Assembly (NCBI GenBank): GCA_006176705.1
Contig: QRFJ01000747.1
Coordinates: 248,001 to 312,000 of the forward strand
Length of the DNA stretch: 64,000 nt
Reading direction: 5' to 3'
From: Cocos nucifera
Lineage: Eukaryota > Streptophyta > Magnoliopsida > Arecales > Arecaceae
Below the pieces are notes generated by a model. It made no database searches, was not told the origin of the DNA, and was given only the letters and a program-made list of their open reading frames with translations. Shown piece after piece: positions 1 to 11,557 of the stretch (positions are counted from its first letter, which is position 1; the number at the start of each line of letters is the position of its first letter). The position numbers and the translations under genes are program-made.

Positions 1-548
1 TAAATCATAATTAATCATGACGGATGGAGTTCACCTTTTTCGGACAGATCTAGTTATTCAAAAATTACCACTTGGTCGATCCCATCCTTCCTTCATCTCG
101 GTCTTGATTTAAAATCCATTATTGATGAACACTGCTGATCGATCTTGGTCTTAATCTAATTCATACTTTATAATTTCTTGATCAAGTCGCTTAGATATGA
201 CTCATCCAGTCCATCGAACTGAATACTCAGCCAATAGTCTTCTTTGATTATTATTTAACTTCATTGAATTGAATGAAAATGATTATGGTTGAATATTTTA
301 AATAGGATTAGCTGATTCCTTTAACAAAGTCTGAATATCTAGGATGAACAAGATAAATAGATCTTATGCTCCTTATTTATTTATTTTCCAAGCATAAGAT
401 CTACTATTGATGAAATTATATTTTTCATAAAATAAAGGATCAACATTTGTATATGAAAATTGATGCTTTCTTATAAAAATTAGTTTCATAAATATCTTTG
501 ATGAACAACATATGTTTATGAAGCATGAATCTAATTATACCATTCGGT

Positions 549-935
549 ACTTTTCCATCTACGTGTGTATATATTTTAATAAAGATAAATAAAATTTTAA
601 AGGTTCTCAAATAGCTATCGTAGTCTCATGAAAGTGGGATCAATCGGCAAAAGTTCTTATACCAAAGAATATAAAGTTGATAATGAATACGAATTATGAA
701 ACTTATAACGACCATCTTTATTATATTTTATTTAATTTTTTTCACCTACATATGTATATAATTTTAAAAAAAGATATAAAATTTTAAAAGCTCTTCGATA
801 GTTATAATAGTTTCATGGAAGTAAGGTCAATCAACAAATGGCCATCTACCAATGGATAGAAAGTTGATACGGAACACAAATTATGAAACTTGTTGATTAT
901 AATGATGGCCATCTTTATTATATTTTATTTGTAAT
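549..935. repeat. Two-unit direct repeat of ~190 bp
   Basis: Two imperfect copies lie side by side, about 549-734 and 740-935. Both run from an ACGTGTGTATAT/ACATATGTATAT start, through TAAAATTTTAAA, a GGTCAATC/GGATCAATC block and AATTATGAAACTTGTTG or its equivalent, to CCATCTTTATTATATTTTAT. Divergence is moderate with small indels. No coding potential is visible. Confidence 0.6.
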
Positions 936-2870
936 ACATCATTTATTCTATTCAAGATAATGAATATTAGCTTCATATTATCATGTGCCATATCCGTGTA
1001 ACGTCTAAATTTAAGGTGTGACAAAATGAGTATGTTGTTGCATTTAAATATCTAATATAGAACAACAATAACTAGGTCTGATCTACTAGAATTCTTTGAT
1101 TGCTCAAGAAGAATATGAAAGGCTTGGGAAAATTGAAAATGAGAGAGAAATTGAGTGGAAATTTTGAAGGAAGACAAAAAGCAAGAAGCTCGAGTCATTT
1201 CAAAATTGTGTTATTTGAGAACGATCAATTTGGAGCGTTTTTTTAGAGTCCGTCTGGGCAACCGTAGAGAGATTCATAGAGATCTCAATGGCTGTCTCAT
1301 AATATCCCATAATAGCCTGATAATTGAGACCCGTAATATGTATATTATGATTTCATATCAGTCAAGGCCAACCTTTTAAAATTTCAACTTCAAATTTTAA
1401 CTAAATCAATTAAAAAAATTTGATCTGACTAGATTCTGATAAAACATGCCAACCATGTGCATGTGTTATTCACACACGGCTTGCCGGCATGAGCATGCGA
1501 GTGCCTGTCTGGTTACAAGCCCATCATCTCAAAAGCCCAATAGGGGTTGAAACAACTTGATATCAATAAATAATTGCATCTAAATGTGCAATGTGGACAA
1601 TTAAGAATCGAATTTCAAAATTCAAATCTTTTAAAAAAGAATATAATTAAAATCTTTATTTAAAAATTTAAGCCCCTTTTCGAAAAAGAAATTAAAATTC
1701 CAACATCTTTAGCACGATCATGCTCGGACTTTAACTTGGCATATTATGTAGGAAGCAATAAAACCCAAACCCATGGATATCCGACCCAATCCAATCTGAT
1801 TGGATCGGATAGTCAATGTGTTGACTGGATTTTGGCCGGATTTGGATAAAACCTTAATGTTTAACTTTAGGTTCAGACCGGATAGTTATGCACTTGACCC
1901 AAATCCGATGCAAACTATTTTAATGTATGTATATATATATATATATATATATTAAAAATATTTTATCAATTATCATCTATCAGTTATCAAATCCTAACTT
2001 ATTCATTCATTCCCTCTTTTTACTGTTTCCTTATTCCCTTGTTGTTGAATGACTTGGACCGTTAAAATTATATTGTATTTAAATTTTATTTTGATTGAAT
2101 ATAAAATTAAGTGTTATTGAATTAAGTATTATTAAATTTTATTTGTTTAAGATAGTTTGAATTTTATTTTGATTGAATATGGAACTAAATGTTGTTGAAT
2201 TTTATTTGTTTAAAGTAGATATGATTTATGAAATAATGATATAATTTTAAAATTAATAAAAATAAAAAAAAATATTCAATATGACTCAATTGAGTTTTAG
2301 TTGGGTAAACTCAAATCATCCGATATCTGATTGAGAAGGAATTGACAAAAAAAAAATTCAGTCCCAATTATGCTTGAGCTGGATTTGAAAAATTTATTAA
2401 ATATTTAAATTTGGATTTGGATAGAAACCATTCAAATCCAATCCGACGCCATCTCCAATAATATTGTAAGGGAAAGAATATATACTAAAGTATGGATCTA
2501 TCATACAGTATAGTGAATAACGTACACCATCAATCCTTGATGACCGCACGGCCCTGCTTCTTTTTTAGGGCCATACACCGTGGTCGCTCAAGCCTGAAGA
2601 AAAGAGAGAGCTTAAATCCAAGAGGTGCAGGCTTATGAGGGAACCTGTTAGAGTAATTAAATCATTGACTCTGAATTTGGTTAGGCTAATGATTGAGTAA
2701 ATCTTACTCAATGTGATTTTTCCTATTTGGATCGGCAAATCGGACCCGTGAGATTTTGCCACACAGAATCAACAGAATCAACCTGGCAAATTGAACCCTA
2801 GTCTGAATCTAATAATACGTACGTCACAGACTTTATCGAGTCCTAATGAAAATCGAACGCTTTTCACAAC

Positions 2871-2891
2871 TATATATATATATATATATAT
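2871..2891. repeat. (TA)n microsatellite ahead of the F-box gene
   Basis: About 21 bases of pure TA, some 70-87 bases upstream of the F-box ATG at 2958. The position and composition would allow it to serve as a TATA element, but that is inference. As a dinucleotide run it is likely to vary in length between individuals. Confidence 0.6.
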
Positions 2892-2957
2892 CTCTGAAGA
2901 CCAACAATTCTTTATTACCGCCGTAATACCGATCGCAAGCTCCAGAGAAATCCATTC

Positions 2958-4031
2958 ATGGCGAAGAGAAGCAGGGCCTCAACCATAAAAACCAGCCGCT
3001 GCTCCGACCGACCATGGTCAGATATTACGGAGGCCATACTCTATTCCATCCTCAGCCGGCTCTCCTCCAACGTTGCGGATTTCTACGCCTTCAGCGGCGT
3101 CTGCACCGCCTGGAGGTCGATCGCCAAGGCCTTCAAGCAGGAGTTCTTGGCATCTATTCCCCCCATGTTGATGCTCCGTCTCGCCAACAGTGGAGCCCTT
3201 CGTTTCCAAAGCATCACAGACTCAATTCATCACAGGACGAGCCTGCTCCGAGTCAAGACCAAGAGCTGCGTCGGCGTCTCCTTCGGTTATCTCATCATCG
3301 TCGACAGATCAGGGCGGCAGCCGTCGCTTGTCGATCCCTTCACCAGCACCACAATCCGCTTGCCCAAGCAGTGGTTCCGCATTCGGTTTGCAATCTTGAC
3401 GGCTCCACCCTCTTCTCCAGATTGCCTGCTCCTGGGCTGGGGTTCGCACTTGGAAACGAATGAACGTCACACCAATGCTATTGCAGTCTGTGAACTCAAA
3501 GGTTCAGCCGGGACGGTACAAAAATTCTGGCCCTTCTCGTTTCGCAATGCCATCTTTCGCGATGGCAAGGCCTGTGTTCTGTTGAATGTCTCTGCAATTG
3601 TGGTCATGAATTTGGTGCATCATCCTAAGCCAAAGTTGATACCAGTCGGGCTCCTGCCTATACCAGCCAGGGTATCATACTTGATGCTAACCGAGGCTGG
3701 TGGTGATCTCTTGTTAGCGTCCAAAGATCCTCGAGGAAGAATCTCAGTGGAAGCTCGCCCGCTGGACCTAGAAAGAAGAGATTGGGTGCGATTAACAAGC
3801 TTGGGCGGGCGTGCATTGTTCTTGAGCTCCAATCGATGCGAGGTGTCAGAGACACCAGCAGAATGGGAAGGTGAGGACTGCGTATACATGGTCTCTGGGA
3901 ATACAGTGGTGAGGCAATCCTTAAGGGATGCAAGCACCAAAGTTCTCATCGGATCTTTGCCCCAACGATACAGAGATGAACGTAGGAATTATGATTGGGT
4001 TTCTCCAATTTCAAACCAACTTTCAATGTAG
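2958..4031 (+). CDS. F-box protein with DUF295 (KIB1-like) C-terminal domain
   Basis: An uninterrupted 357-codon frame, ATG at 2958 and TAG at 4029-4031, with no intron. Residues ~19-60 form a degenerate F-box (WSDITEAILYSILSRLSS, then DFYAFSGVCTAWRSIAKAF), the segment that binds SKP1 in SCF ubiquitin ligases. Residues ~95-345 have the DUF295 pattern: a LVDPFTSTTIRLP-like motif after the F-box, a central LLGWGS/IAVCELKG part, and near the end DWVRLTSLGGRALFLSSN followed by EGEDCVYMVSGN, where the family usually has W..v..LGdraLFlg and g..NcIYf. The length fits F-box/DUF295 proteins (about 350-420 residues). The start is the first ATG of the frame and gives the F-box its usual N-terminal place. 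Substrate unknown. The gene looks intact although everything downstream is transposon-rich; expression cannot be judged. Confidence 0.85.
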   Translation: MAKRSRASTIKTSRCSDRPWSDITEAILYSILSRLSSNVADFYAFSGVCTAWRSIAKAFKQEFLASIPPMLMLRLANSGALRFQSITDSIHHRTSLLRVKTKSCVGVSFGYLIIVDRSGRQPSLVDPFTSTTIRLPKQWFRIRFAILTAPPSSPDCLLLGWGSHLETNERHTNAIAVCELKGSAGTVQKFWPFSFRNAIFRDGKACVLLNVSAIVVMNLVHHPKPKLIPVGLLPIPARVSYLMLTEAGGDLLLASKDPRGRISVEARPLDLERRDWVRLTSLGGRALFLSSNRCEVSETPAEWEGEDCVYMVSGNTVVRQSLRDASTKVLIGSLPQRYRDERRNYDWVSPISNQLSM

Positions 4032-4046
4032 GATGAATTAGCTCTT

Positions 4047-5225
4047 GGAAGACTTTAGCTGTTTTGTTCTCTCAAAACCAACTATATCGTGGATCATGCA
4101 GTATAGGGGACCATCTACTTGACATAGTGACGAAGTTTGCGTACTATTTTGCAGCATACTAGATATAGGTAATCAAAATTAGTTCAGGTTGAATCATATA
4201 GATTCAAAATTAATATAACTTTTAAATTTTTTAGTACTACAGTTACCGTCAAGTACATCAGTTTCAAAATCACTAAATGTTACATTTAATGTTGCCTGGG
4301 AGAAAAATTTCATAATAGTGTTGAAAAGTCTTCTCAAAGATCATTGCTTCAAATGTTATCTTCTCAAAGATCATTGCATCAAAATTCCATGTCTCTTGTA
4401 CAAGAGTTATTATATGTATATACATGAGCCTGGCATGTATGGGGCATAGGTTCAGAAGTTTTAAAGATGGCAGGACTATGTGCTAATAGATTTGGAATTT
4501 GAAATTTATCTTAACCAATCACGGGGGAGAATGTTGAAAATGGAGACCAAATATGAGGAACTTTATTTGTGATGTAGGTGACCCAAAAGCAAGAAAGAGG
4601 ATTTGTGTGAGAGGAAAGAGTACCCGATAATAAAGTCTTCACACGTGGATCCCATCCATGCGCCAAAATGACTCCTCACAAACTGGAACTCCAAGTTAGC
4701 ATGATACTGTAAGTAGATTCAAGCTTGATAAAATTACCTTCAAATTAGAGGACATGCTTGGTAAACATTGAAAGGAATATACCCTCAAGCCAATCGAAAT
4801 TTTTATTTTGATGGACTATTCTTTATCTTCCAAACTTATATAATAATTTTTTTAAATAAATAAAGATATTTATTTCATCATATGCTACATTTTAATTATT
4901 TATTTAAGATTATGATGAACCCCATAAATTAGAACTATGGTTTTAGGGTTATGATGAGATCATATCAGTGAGATCTAAAATCTTAAAACTTTAATTTAAG
5001 TATTCCTGATCGAAGGAACATTGAGTTGGGGATTAATTTTTTCGGTAAGACTGACATATCCTATGTATACTCAATGGAGAGGGTGATTGATCTCACATCA
5101 CTTATGTGCGATACTAATACAAGGATGTGGATGCTCATTAGAGAATGAGTTCACTGAATTGATCCAAATCGAGAACATCTAATGGAGTCTTATCTATATG
5201 TCAATAGAGGATTCTCATAGTGAAA
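4047..5225. repeat. Segment copied again at 22.6-32.5 kb (F-box downstream DNA plus LTR start)
   Basis: This stretch begins ~16 bases after the F-box stop, crosses the 5' end of the retroelement at 4769 and ends inside its LTR. Matching pieces lie at 22644-22936, 25051-25119 and 31684-32531. The clearest anchors are GGGGACCATCTACTT (near 4108 and 22775), GAATGTTGAAAATGGAGACC (near 4529 and 31831) and the identical junction CTTGGTAAACATTGAAAGG at the LTR edge. Because the LTR junction is part of the copy, the duplication happened after the element inserted. Confidence 0.8.
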
Positions 5226-7597
5226 GTTGTGCATGTACTCCTTTGACCTGAGACTACCATAGAATCTTATATATATGATTTCATATTTTGATTCATACTC
5301 ATTCATCATTCAGTCATGTATGGGATGATTTGGATATGGTAGATTATATATGAAGGTTATGAGTAGGTCAACATGAAATCGATCACTCCTGGTAAGATGA
5401 GATCGCATCCTACCTACTTCAATCAAATGATGATTCAAGAAGTCTTTGATTAAAGCATGTTGAAAAATTAGAAATAATTTTTAATATTTTCTTAATCGAA
5501 TCATCATCATAAAATTGAGAGAAATATGAATATGATATTGATTTTGACATATTTTCATATCCATAGTCATATTCGAGATGCAGGATGATTAAAGGATCCT
5601 ATTGCATGGTAACTTTCCATTGAAGGATATTTTTGATATTTTCATCAAAATTTCATATCTTTCTGGTAGACATGATATGTTGCTAGATGTCAATCTTGTC
5701 TTGTGGGTTCGATCAAATTAAAGAGTTTAATTTAATCGTTAATTAGAAAGTATTCTAATTGGTCAAATCGGGTTAGCTATTTTTGACCTAAATCAGTTTG
5801 GTTGAGTTATAACCAAATTAGGTCAAATTACATCCAGATCTACTACGGGCTAGATATGAAATCCAATGGATCATACACAAAGAAAATTGATAAAGGATCT
5901 AATCAGAATTAGACCATATTTGTAAGTTGAACATGCTAGCACATGTTGCAAATCCTAGCACCTAGATTCGAATCGAATTTCAATTTGGGCTAATTTTGAT
6001 CCAAATTGAGTCAAATCAGATTTGATCTTGAATTGGGTGAAGCCTAGATTTATTAACCTAGTTTTGGGCATCACTTACCTGAGTCCCACATGCCAGAGAC
6101 TCTCTCTCTCTTGCGTGTGGGAAAATATTTTATGCGCTAGGGATTTCTTAGCGCATAGTTTGTTGGCGCCAACCTCCTTTGACTTTTTCACCATTTATTT
6201 TACATAAGTTTTATTACGAAATATTCAAATCTAAGAAGAGGCACAGAAGAGTCCTTCTATAGGTGAAATCTCTTCGTAGATACTCTAAAGTTTGGATAAA
6301 GTAAGGAGGACTCCTTGCCGCCCACTCTACCTTGGCGCCCCTTGGGGCAAGTCAAAACCCATGGGGCTTTGACTTTTCCACTCTTATCTCCACGCCTCCC
6401 CTCATATGTGGCATCCCCATTAAGGGCCATTAGATGGCCATCTAATCTGATCCAAGCCTTTGAATTATGGTGCCATATACTTATGCATCGCGACACTTCA
6501 TAGAAAAACAACGTAAAATTAGTCCGAAGAGTCCTACTTTAAGACACCTCTTGGACTGAATCTATGTAATTTTAAATGATGCAAAATTTAGATGGGCGTG
6601 AGATATGATGATGGGGCATGAGATGTTGATGTGGAAATGGTGTGAGAAATTAAGATGGTTCTCCCACGTACATTATAAATAGGGGTGTGCACCAAGAGTC
6701 CAAAGCATCAAAAACTCTTCCCTTCTTTCTTACAATAGGTTCTCTTGTCCAATTTTCTTTATTCCCTTTCTCTTATCGAGATAAGGTCCTAATTTAAGGA
6801 TAAGAAGTCTTCCAATAAGACAAAGAGATTAGGAATAAAAATTAAAGATATAAGGAACGAGAAAGGAAGGGAAGGAAAGGCTAGAAGGGTGACATTAAAG
6901 GCTAAGAAAGGTTATGCCCAAATAATTTTAAATGATGCAAAATTCAGATGGACGTGAGATATGATGATGGGGCATGAGATGTTGATATGGAAATAGTGTG
7001 AGAAATTAAGATGGTTCCCCTACGTACATTATAAGTAGGGGTGCGCACCAAGAGTCCAAAGCATCAAAAACTCTTCCCTTCTTTCTTACAATAGGTTCTC
7101 ATGTCCAATTTTCTTTATTTCCTTTCTCTTGTCTAGATAAGGTCCTAATTTAAGGATAAAAAATCTTCCAATAAGATATAGAGATTAGGAATAAAAATTA
7201 AGGAGACAAGGAATGAAAAAGGAAGGAAAGGAAAGGCTAGGAGGGTGACATTAAAGACTAAGAAAGGTTATGCCCAAATAATTAAAATTCTTATCACAAG
7301 AATTTTAATTAAATTAACCAGAGGTGCTGGTATTCTGATCAAATTTTCGTATGGATCAATATTGGAGGATGAACACATAGGCACCTGGTAAAAATTCTAA
7401 CGAACTGCTGCCGATGATTAGAGTCAAAATTAGGATTTAGCGAGTGAGGTATATTCCAATACCCTCTTATATGTCATAAATACATATTATATTATTTAAA
7501 TTCTATTAAGATGGTCCTTGGATTTAGATTTAATTTTTTATGATTTCATAATTATGCTTTGAAATTCATGCTTTCGCCTTGTATACCAAACCTAACA
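4769..7597 (+). repeat. 5' LTR of the 4769 element
   Basis: About 2.8 kb, bounded by TG...CA. It is longer than the solo LTR of the family (17194-19570, 2377 bp) mainly because of a 356-bp tandem duplication at 6568-7279. A probable core promoter lies in each duplicate: ACATTATAAATAGGGGTG near 6672 and ACATTATAAGTAGGGGTG near 7028, containing the TATA-like TATAAATA/TATAAGTA. A pyrimidine-rich transcript start region follows each. Confidence 0.8.
6568..7279 (+). repeat. 356-bp tandem duplication inside the LTR
   Basis: Units 6568-6923 and 6924-7279 both start AATTTTAAATGATGCAAAA and end near GGTTATGCCCAAAT. Each carries the promoter-like TATA block, so this LTR has two candidate promoters. 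The same duplication with the same 356-base period is present in the copy at 20709-21420, but not in the truncated 3' LTR (9337-10603). Confidence 0.85.
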
Positions 7598-8062
7598 GTG
7601 GTATCAGAGCAAGCCTTATTAGGTTAAATCATATCTTGCTATGTTTATATAATAATGGCATAATTGTAAATATGATATGATCATATTTAATTTGTTTAGC
7701 ATGTTATTAATATGATGTGATCATATTTTTTTAATCATAATTGGATTATGATGTGAGGTATATTCCAATACCCTCTTATATGTCATAAATGCATATTATA
7801 TGATTTAAATTCTATTAAGATGGTCCTTGGATTTAGATTTAATTTTTTATGATTTCATAATTATGCTTTGAAATTCATGCTTTCGCCTTGTATACCAAAC
7901 CCAACAGTGGTATCAGAGCAAGCCTTATTAGGTTAAATCATATCTTGCTATGTTTATATAATAATGGCATAATTGTAAATATGATATGATCATATTTAAT
8001 TTGTTTAGCATGTTATTAATATGATGTGATCATATTTTTTTAATCATAATTGGATTATGATG
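7445..8062 (+). repeat. 309-bp tandem duplication spanning the LTR end and primer-binding site
   Basis: Units 7445-7753 and 7754-8062 both run from TGAGGTATATTCCAATACCC to TTGGATTATGATG and are nearly identical. Each contains an LTR 3' terminus (ends at 7597 and 7906) followed by TGGTATCAGAGC. The related copy at 19.9-22.6 kb has only one unit, so this duplication is specific to this copy. Confidence 0.9.
7599..7610 (+). other. Primer-binding site (tRNA-Met type)
   Basis: TGGTATCAGAGC begins one base after the CA end of the LTR. In plant LTR retrotransposons this word is the complement of the initiator methionine tRNA 3' end, which primes minus-strand DNA. A second copy at 7908-7919 comes from the 309-bp duplication. 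Confidence 0.85.
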
Positions 8063-9060
8063 TATGTATCATTCTGTAAGGTTGTCCTGACATAGTGGCA
8101 TATATTGACTATGTAATGATAGTTGTTCTAGAATAATTATACATGCTATTATGTTTGTTATATATCATGGTTGATATATATTTATGTGTTCAATATGATT
8201 TTAAATTAAAATATGCAAGATACCATGTAAAGCCATCTATAAAAAAATTATATTAAGTTGTAGTGTAATTAACCGATAGCAAAATCAGTCTAGATGCCTA
8301 ATTGATCAATCAGTGTCTAGAAAAGTGGTTCATAATTGGTAAAGAGAACATAGTTTTTAATTGATTCCATTGTCTGACTTGACCAATTTATTGATGTCTA
8401 AGAAAAGCAACGGGGGGACCCCACTCTCTCCTACTTATCTGGCTGATGAGATTAATTTAATTCTAGATTGGGATGCTTAGAGTTATATTCACTATATTAA
8501 GGCCTTTCTTCATGCTAGGTCATTATTATGTCACGAATCATATTAGGTTTATTATATAACCACAAGACCTATTATGGAGACTGATGTAATATTAATCTAG
8601 TGCATTTAGATGCTTACAGCATTTTGGATATACTGCTTTGTTATGCAACCACAAGAGCAATTATATTCCATTTTGACTGTATAGAAATGAAGGGTCCTTC
8701 TTAACTAAAATATTATGGTTTGTTTGCAAACACAAGGCTATTAATGTTATAGAGGCCAGAGTTATAATGAGGATTGCATAAGATGCAATTGGAAAGAGTT
8801 TCGTACCTTTGAACTTATAAAAGTTTTGTTGTGCTAACACAAAATCTTTTATAAGAAATTAGGGTCTCAATCCCATTAAAAAAACCAATTAGGATTTCTT
8901 GATTATCGTAATAGAGGGTTATGATATTCGATAAAATAGTGGAAGATACAATTAAATTAAAGACCTAATTTAATTATGTATATCCTCATGAGTTGTTTGC
9001 TTAAGTAATGTTCTTTATTATGTAGATTAAATGGCTTATTCACTTTCACTGTATTTAATT

Positions 9061-9336
9061 TGGGATTTAAATAAATTGATCGGACTCAATTATGTGGATT
9101 GATTGAGAAATCTTAAAATAGTACTCAATCAGGAGAATCTCTCCTATATCCTCGAATCCCCTGATCCTAAGAAATTAGGAGAAGATGCCACAGATGAAGA
9201 AAAAGCCACTTATAAAAGGTGGTAAAATGATTGTCTTACTATCAAATGCATCATACTAGCCTCCATGAGTAACGAGTTATACAGCCAGCATGATGGCATA
9301 GACACTCAGTCCATATTGCTTAATCTAAAAGAGCTA
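9061..9336 (+). pseudogene. Ty1/copia gag (UBN2-type) remnant
   Basis: Translation from 9061 reads through W-D-L-N-K-L, then LNYVD, LRNLKIVLNQENLSYIL, a short acidic linker, and IILASMSNELYSQHD followed by LLNLKEL. This is the conserved start of copia Gag (L-x-G-x-N-Y-x-x-W-x-R...ILASMSxxLxxQHE...LxxLKEL). Two in-frame stops interrupt it, each where the family has a conserved W or a nearby residue. The remainder of gag is missing: at ~9336 the sequence passes directly into the middle of the LTR. Confidence 0.75.
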
Positions 9337-10603
9337 ATTTTGATTTGGACTAATTTTGATCCAAATTGAGTCAAATCAGATTTGATCTTGAATTGGGTGA
9401 AGTCTAGATTTATTAACCTAGTTTTAGGCACCACTTACCTAAGTCCCATGTGCCAGAGACTCTCTCTCTTGCACATGGGAAAATATTTTATGCGCTAGGG
9501 ACTTCTTGGCGCATAGTTGGTTGGCGCCAACCTCCTTTGACTTTTCCACCATTTATTTTACATAAGTTTTGTTATGAAATATTCAGATCTATGAAGAGGC
9601 GCAGAAGAGTCCTTTTGCAAGTGAAATACCTTCATAGATAATCTGAAGTTTGGATAAAGTAAGGAGGACTCCTTGCCGCCCACTCTACCTTGGCACCCCT
9701 TGGACCAAGTCAAAACCCATGGGGCTTTGACTTTTCCACACTTATCTCCACACCTCCCCTCATATGTGGCATCCCCATTAAGGGCCATTAGATGGCCATC
9801 TAATCTGATCCAAGCTCTTGAATTATGATGCCATATACTTATGCATCGCGACTCTTCGTAGAGAAACTATGTAAAATTAGTTCGAAGAGTTCTTTTGCTT
9901 TATTGCACCTCTTGGACCAAGTCTACATAATTTTAAATGGCAAAAAATTCAAATGGCCATAAGATATGATAATGGGGCATGAGATTTTGATATGGGAAGG
10001 ATGTGAGAAATTAAGATGGCACCCCTACGTACATTATAAATAGGGGTGCACACCGAGAATCCAAAGCATTAGAAACTCTTTCCTTCTTTCTTACAATAGG
10101 TTCTCTTGTCCAATTTTCTTTATTTCCTTTTTCTTGTCTAGACAAGGTCCTAATTTAAGGACAAGAAGTCTTTCAATAAGACAAAGAGATTAGGAATAAA
10201 AATTAAGAAGACAAGAAATAAGAAAGAAAGATAAGAAAAGGCTAGGAGGGTGACATTAAAAGCTAAGGAAGGTTATACCCAAATAATTAAAGTTCTTGTC
10301 ATAAAAATTTTAATTAAATTAACTAGAGGTGCTGGTGTCTTGATCAAGTCCCCGTATGGATTAACATTGGAGGGTGAACACGTGGGCACCTGACAAAAAT
10401 CCTGACGGACTGCTGCCGACGATCAGAGTCAAAATTAGGGTTTAGCGACTGAGGTATGTTCCAATACCCTCTTATATGTCATAAATGCATATTATATGAT
10501 TTAAATTCTATTAAGGTGGTCCTTGGATTTGGATTTGATTTTTTTATGATTTCATAATTATACTTTGAAATCCATGCTTCCGCCCTGTACACCAAACCCA
10601 ACA
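9337..10603 (+). repeat. Truncated 3' LTR of the 4769 element
   Basis: Corresponds to about 5977-7597 of the 5' LTR without the 356-bp duplication, and ends CCAAACCCAACA immediately before the AACAT target-site duplication. The first ~1.2 kb of the LTR is missing, so the junction at ~9336 marks an internal deletion that removed pol and part of the 3' LTR together. Confidence 0.8.
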
Positions 10604-10666
10604 AACATTAATGAGAAATATATTTTAGTATTGTGCGAAGAAAACTTGTTCTTTGTGAAAATATAG

Positions 10667-11557
10667 GGCAGCACGTGGCTTTACATGATCCTCACTCAGC
10701 ACCTAGCTATATTGGTCTAATAAACACAAGAATTTCTCCGATGCTGGTGGCCCTAGCTGCCATTGAGGATGCCCGCAGAACGTGTTTACGTGAATATGGG
10801 AGTGCTCCTGAAGTTAATATTTATGGAGATCCTACTTTCACCTTTCCGTAAGTATTGTTTGTATTTTTACGACATAATCATAATTATTATTTACCCAAAA
10901 AAAAAAAACATAATTGTTATGTTCTTACCTTTTGTTATCTCTTTGAAAGCTATGCTAGCATACTCACAAAGTCACTGTACAGTTCCAGTCATATAGATTT
11001 TGGAATGTGCCGTGCTTTCCACTCTTGATAAATTTGGTGTGCCAGATATTTGGATTATATGAGTTTGGAATTGATAAGAGATCCTTCCAGCATCACCTTA
11101 GCATCCATGTTTAGGTCATTCAAGAGTGGACAAAAATGTAGAAACTGTGTATCTCTTCTCATGCATTAATTCTCATTGTTGTTTACAGTGGCAAACAGAT
11201 GTTTAATCATGTTAAAGAAAAATTTCTGAATGAAGTCTATATCTATGCATGAAGAACACAGTCAACTTTCAAGTTTCAACCTTTACACTTGTAAAATGCC
11301 CAAGTTGACTTTTCCTAATGAATTTTCTGCACTATATGAGAATTTACAGGCATGAAATGCATTAATTAATTTGGATTTCTACTTATGTTCCATCACATTT
11401 ATAATGCAGATATGTTCCATCACATTTGCATCCCATGGTGTTTGAGTTGGTCAAGGTCTCATTACTTGCAGTTCAAGAATGATTTATGGATTCCGATAAA
11501 GATGTCCCTCTGATAAGAATTATAGTTGCTGATGGAATAGAAGATGTCACGATAAAG
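10667..11557 (+). pseudogene. Pyruvate dehydrogenase kinase fragment (two exons, in-frame stop)
   Basis: Exon a (10667-10847) encodes QHVALHDPHSAPSYIGLINT, a central ARRTCLREYGSAPEVNIYGD and FTFP. Exon b (11410-11557) continues YVPSHLHPMVFELVK and FMDSDKDVPLIRIIVADGIE. These are characteristic of plant mitochondrial pyruvate dehydrogenase kinase, which phosphorylates E1-alpha; FELVKNS is the N-box of its histidine-kinase-like ATP site. Splice signals remain: TAG before exon a, GTAAGT after it, a GCAG acceptor with matching phase (CC + A), and GTATGC after exon b. The gene is broken: an in-frame TGA replaces the usual Arg codon between AVQE and FMDSD, and the N-box Asn is Val. I found neither the 5' exons (a retroelement ends at 10603) nor the later G-box exons. 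Most likely a pseudogene left by duplication or rearrangement. Confidence 0.85.

Larger units (their letters stand above)
1..2957. other. Intergenic region upstream of the F-box gene
   Basis: AT-rich DNA in which I recognise no gene. Open frames here are short and carry no family motif. It contains a two-unit direct repeat (549-935), short TA microsatellites (about 1927-1951 and 2871-2891), and a stretch at about 1755-2460 with repeated ATCCAATC-like and GGATTTGGAT-like words near both ends that may be an old transposon. The last ~90 bases before the F-box start probably hold its promoter and leader. Confidence 0.6.
4769..10603 (+). mobile_element. Deleted Ty1/copia-type LTR retrotransposon with AACAT target-site duplication
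   Basis: The 5' LTR is 4769-7597 (TGAAAGGAATAT...CCAAACCTAACA), followed by a TGGTATCAGAGC primer-binding site, a ~1.7 kb interior with a decayed gag fragment, and a 5'-truncated 3' LTR (about 9337-10603, ending CCAAACCCAACA). The bases AACAT lie directly before 4769 and directly after 10603, a perfect 5-bp target-site duplication, so both outer ends are genuine. Most of gag, all of pol and the first ~1.2 kb of the 3' LTR are gone, joined at ~9336. The element separates the F-box gene from a pyruvate dehydrogenase kinase fragment. Confidence 0.85.

Noticed and set aside
6257..6511. 84-codon frame recurring near-identically at 20365-20652 and 9558-9788
   Set aside because: It lies in the LTR of the 4769 family upstream of the promoter block. 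It recurs because the LTR does, and the copies end at different stops; no known domain.
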